Position numbers and translations under genes: made by a program
NCBI GenBank assembly: GCA_038025085.1
Contig: CM076143.1
Span: forward strand, 34,060,501-34,124,500
Source of the DNA: Tetragonia tetragonoides
Taxonomy: Eukaryota; Streptophyta; Magnoliopsida; Caryophyllales; Aizoaceae
Reading direction: 5' to 3'
DNA length: 64,000 nt
The notes under the pieces: generated by a model
Told to the model about the DNA's origin: nothing
Seen by the model: the letters and a program-made list of their open reading frames with translations, nothing else
The model's database searches: none
Shown: positions 10,298 to 20,640 of the stretch, piece after piece
How positions within the stretch are numbered: position 1 is the first letter of the stretch
Layout: each line of letters begins with the position of its first letter

Positions 10298-11569
10298 TGT
10301 AGGCTTCCGGATTTTTCTCCCCTTTTCGAATGGGCGAGGGGGTAGCCTGGGACAGCGTCGTTGGTTTTGTGAATCTCTCAAGTGTGAATGCACATGAAGA
10401 TTTTCCTTCGTACTAAGGACATGATTAAGATTGTCGGAAGTCGCCACCAAATTTAAGGAAATTGGGAACCCTTGGAGTCAAGTCGATAGTCTAAAAAATG
10501 GTCAACTCGATTCCTTTGCTCCCCAATCCCTATTGGGGAAATTGACTTCATATATGAGTTCAGGGGCGTGAGTACGAGTTAGGAAGGTGTTAGGCACCCA
10601 ACTCGCCCGTTGACGACAACGGCCTTTACTAATCAGTTCAATGCAATTATTAACGCTAAACAAGGTTCAATTTGTCCAAATTCCTAGTTTTAACTAATGT
10701 GAACAAACAATAATGTGACTACTTTTAACAACTTATCAAATTTACATGTTTTTTAATGCTAAGAACAATAAATATGCTAACCCTGCAAATTAGAAGACAA
10801 ACAAGACAATTTATCCAAGCAATTATAAAATTCGATGAAAACCCTCAGGTTGGATTACCTTGATGCTCACAATGAACTATATTGGGTTTTTATGCTTGAA
10901 CTCTTGCTCTTGCTGAAGTATGAAGTTTTATTTTTGTGGTGCTAATAGGGCTAGCCTAAAGAAATAGTAGAATCAGAATTTAGGGTTTTTTAATACGAGA
11001 GAGAGAATCTTCAACCTCTAGACCAACCTTTTGAGAGAGAATGTCCAACCTCTGAACCCAAAGGTTTTTTTATATAGAAGAGGGGAAGCTGCCAGGATTT
11101 GGCACGGAAATCGAATGGGCCTCAAATTTTCCGTCCGCGAGGAAGGGTCCTGGCGGCCATGCAGCTAGGCCAAGCGGTTGAACCGCTTGGCAACTCAAGC
11201 GTGGCCGCTTGGACCCGGAGCAGCCTGCCTGCTTAGGCGCCTGACATGCTTTCTAAGAGGGGGAGGCTATTCCGAGGGGATCCAAGCGGGATTGACTGAG
11301 TTCCCTTGTTTGACCAAGGGTTGACTCAAGAGTTTGGGTTCTCTTTCGGGCCCTTGGGCTCAAAGAGGCCTATCTCTCAGTTTTGGACTCCAAATGAAAT
11401 GACTCCAGCTAGTTTGGATCACCTGAACAAAAGGCTTCCACCAGTTAATTCAAATGAACTGGGCTAATCATCAGAGCATTTATCGCAACCCTAGTTCGAG
11501 AAAAATCCAATCCTTTTATCATCAGGTTTTTATGGGGACTTATCATAGACACAATTTTTGGTGTCTACA
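10298..11569 (-). mobile_element. 5' LTR of element B
   Basis: About 1272 bp, starting TGTAGACACC at 11569 (minus strand) and ending AGCCTACA at 10298. It contains a TATA-like TATATAAA near 11075, a 23-bp palindrome upstream, and the conserved GTTGGGTGCCTAACACC block near 10590. It is closely related to the 3' LTR of element C (25138-27209). B inserted into the gag region of element C at 11570. Nothing of B beyond the leader is visible. Confidence 0.8.
11169..11191. repeat. 23-bp palindrome in LTR B
   Basis: GCCAAGCGGTT and AACCGCTTGGC are exact complements around one central G. It lies about 90 bp upstream of the LTR B TATA box within a wider GC-rich module (11150-11225). Confidence 0.75.
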
Positions 11570-12540
11570 AAATGATGACAATGCTGAAAACTATGGGAAA
11601 CCGTGTGACATGGATAGAAAGTAAGGTTAAAGAAGCTGACTCTTCTAACCAAGATGACCCTCCACCTCGATATGACAAAGTGGAAGAACTAAGTGCATAA
11701 ATTAAGAACATTGAGTTAGCTGTGACTCAAAACAAGATCATAAGTGACTACATGATCAATGCTGAAGGATATTCCTCTAACATAAATGGGAAACTCCCAC
11801 AAAAATTCTCAATGCCTGAATTCCCCACTTTCAAAGGGACCGATGATCCAAAAGATCACATAAGAGTTTTCACCACCGCAATGGGACTAAGAGGAGTAGA
11901 TCCTGACCTCTATGTTCACCTTTTCTCACAAACCTTGGACCCCACTGTTAGGGCATGGTTCTTCAAGCTTGAGCCCAGCCAAATTCAAGATTGGAACAAG
12001 GTGTCTAGTTTGTTCCTCACTAGATACTCCGACAACGTTATCCAACCAACTACCATGAGAGAGGTAGAAGCAACAAAGTAAGGTAAAAATGAAAGCGTCA
12101 CTGACTTTGTTAAGAAATGGAGAACTAAAGTGGCCAAAATGATTGATTGTCCATCCGAGGAAGAGAAAATTACAAGAAGAATCCCAACTTGGGAAGCTCT
12201 TCCAATAAGGTTAATGAACAATGCTGTCTACGACAAACCACAAAGACAATACACCCCATAGGGCATGACTTATGCTAAAGCTTTGGAAAAGCTTATCAAA
12301 AATGACTACCTCAACGCTATGGGTCCCACTCCGGATCCTGATGTCGAGAAGAGGAGCCCGTCATGGAATCCTAATCTTTATTGCAAATAACATAGAGGAA
12401 AAAGACATGATACTGAGAGGTGTTGGACACTCAAAAAAAAATCCAGGATCTTTTGACAATGGGAGTATTTCCAAGCCCAAAGAATGTTCCCACTCCAAAC
12501 AACAACGCCAATCCTCTAGGTGCAGTTTTCGCCATTTCAG
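11570..12540 (+). pseudogene. gag of element C (capsid and zinc-knuckle-like segment)
   Basis: The frame 11722-12081 carries the plant retrotransposon gag core (KFSMPEFPTFKGTDDPKDHI ... LDPTVRAWFFKL ... WNKVSSLFLTRY). After a TAA at 12079-12081 the homology goes on (ESVTDFVKKWRTKVAKM), with another stop at 12259-12261. A His/Cys-containing segment (HRGKRHDTERCWTLK) follows near 12390-12440, equivalent to the zinc knuckles of element A. The 5' end is missing because LTR B abuts at 11569. Confidence 0.8.
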
Positions 12541-14625
12541 ATGAAGAAGAAAAGAACCTCACTCGTCTGATTGTGCCAATTGGACATCCTATCCCATCAC
12601 TTAAGCCTGACTCCCTCCATCTAGATGTAGTCGGACTTTGGGAAAGTGACATCGATGAGGAAGCTTCTACCCTCCAGATTTCTAAAGCATGGTACGACTA
12701 TTCTGATGATGAATCTCCCGAGGTTGAACACCTCACGAGGTCGGGAAGGCACTATATACCACCCCATCTCCAGAATAAGGATCCATTACAAAACACAGCT
12801 TCAGTTATACCACAAGTGAGAGACTATTCACTAGTCCAATACAAGGACCAAAATCCTCCTATCGACGATGATGGCAATACACTACTTAAACAGCTCCAAA
12901 AGACTAAGGCTGATATTTCTATATGGCAACTTTTGACTACATCTCAGGTACATAGGAATGACTTACTAAAAGCACTTAACCAAACCATGGTTTCCCCCAA
13001 AGCTACTCCGGATGACTTGGTCAATCTCCTCACAAAAGGAAATTCCTTGGAAGCAATTGCATTCACTAGCGAGGAGCTTCCACCCGAAGAAACTCACCAC
13101 AACAAGGCACTTTACCTAACTTCCATATGAGAGAAGAAACAAGCCCCAATGACCCTAACAGACAATGGATCCGCTGTCAACGACTGTCCCCTAAGGACCA
13201 CCCAATGCTTGGGCATAAATGTCAACAACCTTGCGCATGCCACACAAGGGTTGAGGGCCTATGACAATTCCAAAAGAAATGTCTTAGGCATATTTTCAGT
13301 CAACCTTAACACCGGGCCAATTGAGAAAACGGTGCAATTCCACGTCATCGACATCCCAGCTTCATTCAACTTGCTCCTAGGACGCCCATGGCTCCATGGA
13401 CTAAATGCGATAGCTTCAACATTACACCAAAACGTCAAAATAATGGTTGGAGGGGTAGTTCTAGAGGTTAGTGCTGATTCTATGATCGCTAGCATTGAGT
13501 ATAAGCCAATTCTCAAGGTCGAGCACACTGCACAGGACGAAGAATTTTGGGGTTTTATGACTGAAGGCGTCGCCCTACCTGAGCAAGATATATCTCCTTT
13601 CGCACCATATTCCCTTCTAGGAATTAATGCCATCCTTAGGAATCAAGGGTACTTCCCTGGCACTGCTCAAGGCAAAGGTGTCTCCAAACCACTTCCGGTT
13701 TGGTCATCCAAAGCCGGAAATAATCTCTTTGGGCTGGGCTACAAAACCACCAAACAAGAAATACGGGAATGCATCGCTAAGGAAAAAGCAAAAAGAAGGG
13801 CCATTAAGGAAAACAAGGCCTATGACATCCCCATGTCACCATACTCCCACCCTCTAAACGGCCAATTCGTCCAGTCTGGAGATCCATTCCCTTACTATGG
13901 TTTTCCCGAGCCTTATGTTCTCCCTGTGTATGGAATCCAAGTTCCTGGATTCGAAGTCTTCCAAGACTGCTACACGCTGGAAGAAACTCCTCTGCCTGTA
14001 AGAAGGAGGCTAAAATTTGATTGGGTAGAGAACACACCCAACAACGCTTTGGGTCTACTATTTGGACAAGAGCGCCATCATCCAAAAGATAAGGAGCTCC
14101 ACAATGTCAGTAATGCAATTCAAGATGCAAACTTTGACCCAACTAAGTTGATCACTCCAAACGAGGGTCAACTCACAAAGCGAAAATGCACCATAAGCTG
14201 GATTGGAACCAATGGAAAGAAGATCAAGATCACGATGGCCGAAGAATCCAAGTCTGACACCGAGACTGACTCCGACCGGACTGAGTCTGATTCTGAAGAC
14301 GAGTCTAATATAGTAGAGTCGGGTAGTCCACCCAAATCTATGTTTAATTTTAGTTGCAAGTCTAATCATGTTAAAGCCAATAGTAATGGCTCAGGTGATG
14401 CTCCAACTTCTTCTATTAATGAAATGAGTATTGATTCTGCTTACTTCTTGGATTACTTAGTAGCTAATAATTCAAAAGATGAACAAGAATTGCCCAAAGA
14501 AGTAACTAAAGCACTATTAGAGCATGAACAAAAGACTTCAATTGTGGAAGAAACAGAATTAATTAATCTTGCAAGCGATCAAGAGCCGCGACAAGTGCGC
14601 ATTGGCTTATCGCTGCAAAGAGCGA
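12420..14625 (+). pseudogene. Protease and G-patch region of element C pol
   Basis: The frame 12420-13130 is the gag-protease linker. The frame starting at 13149 opens with DNGSAVNDCPLRT, the aspartic-protease active-site region in the DNGS form usual for Tat elements, and continues to LLLGRPWLHG. A G-patch follows at about 13620-13800 (AILRNQGYFPG ... GLGYKTTKQE). An acidic Ser/Asp/Glu stretch (about 14240-14310) precedes RT. A small deletion near 14612 breaks the frame, so this ORF runs off to 14705 out of phase while RT continues in the frame opening at 14569. Confidence 0.8.
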
Positions 14626-16661
14626 GAAAGCTTTATAAATCTCTTAAAAGAATACATAGACGTTTTTGCTTGGTGCTACAAAGATATGCCGGGAATAAGT
14701 TGTGAGATAGCACAGCATACAATACCGCTCAACCTCGATTCAAAACCAGTAAAACAAAAACTTCGGAGAATGACACCTGAGTGGACACTGAAAATCAAAG
14801 AAGAGGTACAAAAACAGCTCGTAGCAGGTTTCATGAAGGTCGCTCAATATCCAGAATGGGTTGCCAACATAGTACCCGTTCAAAAAAAGGATGGCAAAGT
14901 AAGGATGTGCGTCGATTTCAGAGATCTAAACAAGGCAAGTCCAAAGGACGACTTTTCCTTGCCATATATAGACGTACCGGTGGATAATACCGCAGGACAT
15001 GCCCTCTTATCGTTCATGGATGGCTATGCAGGGTATAACCAAATACAAATGGCCGAAGAAGATATGGAGAAAACCACCTTCATAACCCAATGGGGTGCAT
15101 ACTGCTACATTGTCATGCCTTTCGGGTTGAAAAATGCGGGGGCAACATACCAAAGAACCTCAACTTCCCTTCTACATGACATGATGTACAAAGAAGCCGA
15201 GGTGTACGTAGACGATATGATCATCAAATCCAAAGAGAGAGAAGGGCATGTACCCTCTCTAAGGAAATTCTTCGACAGATTTCGGAATTACAACATGAGG
15301 TTAAATCCAAAAGAGTGTGCATTTGGTGTAACTTCTGGCAAGCTTTTAGGATTTGTCATAAGCACAAAAGGCATTGAAATTGATCCTACCACTATCAAAG
15401 CTATAAGAGATATGCCCACTCCTAAAAATGAGAAGGAGATAAGGGGAGTTTTAGGACGACTCCAATATAGACGACTCCAATATATAAGTCGATTCATATC
15501 CAAATTGACTATTACATGTGAGCCCATCTTCAAAAAGCTCAAAAAGGATGCCAAATCTACATGGGATGATCAATGCCAACAAGCTTTCGAAAAAATTAAG
15601 GAGTATTTATCTAATCCACCCGTGTTGGTTCCACCAATTTCGGGAAAACTGCTTATGCTATACCTAACAGTCACAGAAACCGCCTTGGGCGCTATGTTAG
15701 CCCAAATGGTGGAGAATGATGAAAAGGCAATATACTACCTTAGCAAGAAGTTCTTAGAATATGAAACACTTAACGCTACTCCACACTAGAGAAGACGTGT
15801 CTCGCATTGGTCCTTGCAACAAAGAAGTTTCAACACTACATGGTACAACACTCTATCCATATAAAGTCAAGGATGAATCCACAAAAGTACTTCTTCGAAA
15901 AACCCATTCTTAGTGGAAGAATAGCAAGGTGGACTGTCATGCTTTCAGAATTCGATCTAACTTTTGAACACCAAAAGGCAATCAAAGGACATGCCATTTC
16001 TGAATATCTCGCTGAAAACCCAGTTAGTAGCAAGGATGCCACACATGACTTCCCCGATGAAGGAATAATGAATGCCAAAGAAAATACTTGGCAGTTATAC
16101 TTTGACGGAGCCTCAAAACAAAAGGGCTATGGCGTAGGAGTACTATTAATCAGCCCCGAAGGCGCACATACTCCCATAGCCGTCAAATTAGACCATGAGG
16201 TAACTAACAACGATGCTGAATATGAAGCATGCATCATTAGTTTGGAAGCAGCAATAGAACTGCAAATTAAGGACCTAAAGGTATATGGAGACTCAACTCT
16301 CATCATAAATCAAGTCTCCAAAAAGTGGAGAGTGAAAAGCGAATCTCTGGCACCTTACCAAGAATATCTTGAAAAGATAGCCAAATATTTCATTCACGTC
16401 CGTTTCACATACCTTCCTAGAGAGGATAACCATTTCGCGGATGCCTTAGCAAAGATGGCCTTCATGATAAATATTCCAGATGATGTAATCACTATGCCAA
16501 TTCACATTCAAAGGCGCACCGAGCCCGCCTTTTGCAATGCACTCGAGGTATGCGTCAATGAGGAGGAAGAAGAGGAATGGTTCACTGACTTTCTCAATCT
16601 TTTAGCCGAAGGCAATTACCCTCCACACTCGACACCTAGGGCACAAAGGCCCTTAAGATGA
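14626..16661 (+). pseudogene. Reverse transcriptase and dual RNase H of element C
   Basis: RT blocks are clear: MCVDFRDLNKASPKDDF, SFMDGYAGYNQIQMAEED, MPFGLKNAGATYQRT and the YVDD box near 15210. A 12-bp tandem duplication near 15461-15484 doubles RLQY in the segment normally read GRLQYISRF. A frameshift near 15785 separates the first RNase H from the rest. The second frame (15807-16661) holds the end of the connection domain (RIARWTVMLSEFDL) and an archaeal-type RNase H (YFDGASKQKGYGVGVLL, then LPREDNHFADALAKMA). It terminates at a TGA at 16659-16661. Confidence 0.85.
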
Positions 16662-16682
16662 CTAGTCGCGCAATACATACAT

Positions 16683-17823
16683 GTGCTAGGTAAACTTTAT
16701 AAAAAGACACTGCAAGGGCTAATTCTTCTATGTCTAAAGGAACGCGAGGCAAGCAAAGTCATGAGTGACATACATAATGGCGTATGTGGTCCCCACATGA
16801 ATAGATTGACTTTAGTCAAGAAAAACCTAAGGAAAGGATACTATTGGACTACACTGGAAAAGGACTGCATCGAATACGTGAGAAAACGCACACGCTGCCA
16901 ATTCCACGCCAATTTACAACATAGACCTCCTACTCCTCTACACACCTTCACCTCACCATGGCTGTTCTCTGCATGGGGCATTGATATCATTGGAAAAATC
17001 TCCCCTACAAGAAAAAGGAGGCCATGAGTACGTACTAGTCGTGATAGACTACTTTACCAAATGGGTTGAAGCTCGTTCATACGAAAGAATAGCATCGAAA
17101 CACGTGGCAAAGTTCATACATGACAATATCATTACTAGATATGGAGTACCCCATGAAATCATAAGTGATCACGGGGCCCAATTCAAAAAAGATGTTGTCG
17201 AACTTTTTGCGAAGTTCAAAATTCAACATCGGCAGTCTTCACCTTATAGGCCACAAACAAATGGAGACGTAGAATCCGCAAACAAGAATGTAAAACAAAT
17301 GATAGCCAAGATGACGGAAAACTACGAAGATTGGCCCGACAAGCTACAATTCGCCGTATGGGGATTTAGAACTACAATTCGATTCTCAACAGGAGCAACG
17401 CCTTATTATTTAGTATACGGAATGGAGGTGGTACTCCCAGTCGAGGTAGAAATCTCTTCCTTAAGAGTAGCACTGGAAAGTGCATTACCCGAAGTAGATT
17501 GGGTCCAAGCCCGATATGATCAATTAGTCTTGCTAGACGAAAGACGACTAAATACCCTACATTATGGTCATGTCTACCAAGCAAGGATGGCAAGACATTT
17601 TGATCAATGATTCAAGGCTAGAGGACTAAAAGAAGGAGACTTAGTCCTAAAAGAGGTAAGACCAATTGTAGTCGACCCTCGGGGAAAGTTCAAGCCTAAT
17701 TGGGCCGGTTTATACATTATCAAGACAATATCATCCGGTGGAACGGTAAAGTTAAGGGATTTAGACGGCAGCGAGTTCACTCAACTCACAAATATGGACC
17801 AACTTAAGCGTTTATATGCATAA
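16683..17823 (+). pseudogene. Integrase of element C
   Basis: The frame 16683-17027 has the H2C2 zinc segment (HNGVCGPHMNRL ... CIEYVRKRTRCQ) and WGIDIIG with the first catalytic Asp. A frameshift near 17020 leads into 16981-17610 with ISDHGAQF and NGDVESANKN for the second Asp and the Glu. A TGA at 17608 interrupts; the C-terminal part (GKFKPNWAGLYIIK ... NMDQLKRLYA) ends at the TAA at 17821-17823. Catalytic residues remain but the gene is split into three frames. Confidence 0.85.
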
Positions 17824-17951
17824 ATACTTAATCTTTGAGAGAGCTCATTAAGGCACCAAGTGCAAGTCAAACTTGGTCAAACCCGCCACGTGGGGTCCAC
17901 GACGAAAAAAAAAATTAAAAAATAATAAATAAATAAAATGAGATTTGGTTT

Positions 17952-18017
17952 TACGAACTACATTGGCCTGATTCCGCATGGATATGTAGGTAACCCATGT
18001 AACTTGGGCCTGACCAC
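17952..18017 (+). other. Conserved noncoding block, C copy
   Basis: ACGAACTACATTGG, then CTGATTCCGCATGGATATG, then TAGGTAACCC, matching 29301-29362 and the reverse of 1702-1763. It lies in the convergent spacer between the integrase stop (17823) and the end of the antisense gene (18268). The rest of 17824-18260 is AT-rich with no frame I can support. Confidence 0.7.
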
Positions 18018-18267
18018 TTTAATAAAATAAACCTCTAAGGGTGTTTTAATCCATTCTATTAATGCAAAAATAAGCAAGTCTTTCATTAATATGGCTAAAG
18101 TCCATTACATGCTCTAATAATATATAATAAAATAAAAAGTGTGGAAATAATAATAAAGTAATAAAAGGGCAATTTTAAACTACATCTACTTGGGCATGCA
18201 AACCCGTTATTTGAATTATACTAATAAGCACAAAAAATAAGACTTGCTAGACAACTAGAGGTGGACT

Positions 18268-19787
18268 ACGCCTCTTTGTCTTTGTTGACTTCGGGCTCTT
18301 GGGCAGGCTCGCTAGGCTCATCAAGTTTGATTCGTTCTTTTGGAGCCCATCTTTCCCTATCATTGCTTGAAGAGGCCTCGTGATCATTAGGTCTAACTTG
18401 AAGGACTTGTTGGGCCGAGTGGGCCGGATTCTTCCTCTTTTTGGATTGCGCATTAGCCTTACCTTTTTCCTTACCCCTAGTTTGGGGCTTGGAAGGCTTA
18501 GTGGGCCTATTGATGGGAATTATCCTTACACCACTAGGCTCATCATATTTGCGGGCCTTGAACAACTCTTTCTCCTCATCTAGGAGCCTTGTGTTAACTT
18601 GATGGTCACCACTCCAAATCCACTCCTCAAAAAAGTTAGATAGCCCGTTTGATTGCGAGTATACCGGCTTAGTCCACACTTGGAGACGGTTCCAGTGTCG
18701 TTCTCAATTGGACACCAAGGAGGACGTTAAGGGCCTTTGGTAAGGGGCGTATTGGAGGAGAAGGCGTTTCGGTAGGAAGAAAGTCAAGGTACACAGACCA
18801 ATGATCCTCGTAATGGGCACGTTCTCACTACACCCTACAATCTTGGTGGTACGCCACCATGGGACGAACCAAGCCAGTTGGATATGGGTGTAGAAGTATG
18901 ATATCCACTCCTCCCGAGAGGATTCGGAGAACCTTCGGCACCTCGCCGGAAAGTGTTTAGGGAGGAACTTCCTAGTGTCAATGGGAGCCTCAAGCAAGTG
19001 GCGTCTCTCTTGAAGCCATATCTACACAAAAACAACAAAAAATAAATATTCAAGTCAATACAAGATGAGAATTTCACTACATAAAGTTAAATCCACAAAG
19101 ATTAAGACTTTATCACAAAAACTTACTTGAAGGAGTAAAGGGTTCCCGGTGAAGGACTCTTGAGGATTGCTCTTGAGCCTATCTAAAGAAAGGATCGTCT
19201 CTACCATGACCAAGTGCATAGGAGAGCTATCCCATTGAATTTGCTCGGTCACCCTAAGAAGGCAAGCTTTGCCCTAGTTTGGGGTAGACTTCTTTGAGCA
19301 TGGAATAAGAGCGTCATCATTGCCACCAACAAACAAATAACGGTGGAGGAATACAAAGGCACATTTCTTGTACCTCATATCCATCGCATCCCGGGATTTA
19401 GAAGTGAAGAAAGTCAATAGCCTAGCTAGATCAACATCCTCACCGTGAAGCACATAAGCCACTTGATGAGGAGACAACCCGAGATATCGTTGAACATAAA
19501 TCACCTGAAAAGGCGTTTCCCAAGTAAGGAATGGCGGGAGGGCTCTCGGTTGGAAAGCCCATGATATCGGAGAACTCCTCCACCAACGGGCACATCTCAT
19601 GAGCACCAAAGCGGAAAACATAGAACTTCGGGTCCCAAAATTCAATAGAGGCATGGAGAAAGTCCCACAAGATCTTGACTTGTTTGAGGTGAAATAATGC
19701 ATTAAGGTCAAAGGGGGTAAGTTCCAACCTTTCCTCTATGGTCATGGAGGCCAACCAAGCATCAAAGACATCATCAAAATTCACCAT
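18268..19787 (-). pseudogene. DUF7745-like gene, antisense to element C, with one intron
   Basis: It starts MVNFDDVFDAWLASMTIEER at 19787, with the FWDP and CPLVEEFSDIMGF motifs found in the A copy. A frameshift near 19510 moves the reading into the frame that ends at 19274. The next exon part (19252-19127) ends NPLLLQ at a GT donor; the reading resumes at 19021 with IWLQERRHLLEAP. Copies A and D read straight through this point (LLQIWLCEHL in A). The C-terminal frame (18679-18268) is rich in Lys, Arg and Pro with KKRKNPAHSAQQ, a possible nuclear signal. Frame breaks make this copy inactive; its function is unknown. Confidence 0.7.
19022..19126 (-). other. Spliceosomal intron in antisense gene of element C
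   Basis: Minus strand: donor CAA|GTAAGTTTTTG, T-rich 3' part, acceptor TTTGTGTAG|ATATGG, 105 bp. The flanking coding sequence aligns without a gap to the intronless A copy at exactly this junction. It can only be removed from RNA made from the minus strand, opposite to gag-pol. Confidence 0.75.
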
Positions 19788-19873
19788 TATTAAAATTAAG
19801 GATTTTCTTTCAAAGAATTTTCTCTCTCTAGGGCCTCAAAGTAAGTGGTAAGAAGAAAAGAAAAGGAAACCAG

Positions 19874-19882
19874 ACTATATAG
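19874..19882 (-). promoter_or_regulatory. TATA box of antisense DUF7745-like gene (C)
   Basis: CTATATAGT on the minus strand about 90 bp upstream of the ATG at 19787. A palindrome-rich array (19968-20105) lies a further 90 bp upstream. Confidence 0.6.
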
Positions 19883-19967
19883 AGGTCACGGTTGGATTCT
19901 CGTCGAAAAATTAAGGAAACATGGACAACCGACGAAAAAAGGTCAGGCGGCCTCTCACTTAATCTGG

Positions 19968-20105
19968 ATGGCTGAGCCGCTGGGACGAGCGGCTGAACCG
20001 CCCCAGCTAGTGACTTGACCGCTAGGACAACTGGTTCAACCACTAGCGCAAGTGGCATAGCCGCTTGCCCAAGCGGTGACCGCTTGAGATCTAGCACAGC
20101 CGCTA
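19968..20105. repeat. Palindrome-rich array upstream of antisense DUF7745-like gene (C)
   Basis: Repeated units of about 20-22 bp of the type GAGCGGCTGAACCGC, AAGTGGCATAGCCGCTTG and AAGCGGTGACCGCTTG, each a near-palindrome AGCGG..CCGCT. The same unit type occurs in LTRs B, C, D and F. Confidence 0.7.
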
Positions 20106-20640
20106 GGAGCTGTAGTGGTCACCATGTATAGGCACCTGATGTCCAATTTCGCGAGACGACCTCGGTCCACCCGACCTCTCCTTGACCAAGCTCTTTCTTC
20201 CTATTTCCTACTTGGACAGATTTTGGAAGCCTTCCTTTATATTTTCCTTACCATAATCTTGGCTCTTGCCACTTTTTTTTTTTTATTCCCTTTTTATTTT
20301 CTTTCCTTCTTTTTATTAGGATTATCAAGTTCCACCTTTTTTTCCTTTTACTTTCTGATTCCTTATTTTCTTTAATTATTATTTCCCTTTAAGTTATCTT
20401 TTCCTATTTTCTTTTATTTTATTTTTCTTTCATTTTCTAGGGGAAGGGGTACCCCAAATGTGCTAAGTTCTCGGGAATCCTAAATTCTCAGATTTCATGT
20501 TTTGTGATTTCCCATTCGGACATTAGATTATTAAATTCGCATATGGGCATTTGCGTGATATATTTGTGCATGAATAAAATGCAATATTTATAGCAGGTTT
20601 AATATAAGCCCGAAGGTTCAAAATGCACTACAACAAATAT
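20106..20640. other. Spacer between the two antisense genes of C, no gene seen
   Basis: Strongly T-rich on the plus strand (20260-20440 includes long pyrimidine tracts). The corresponding spacer in element D (32340-32480) is similarly T-rich. No coding signal is visible. Confidence 0.5.
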
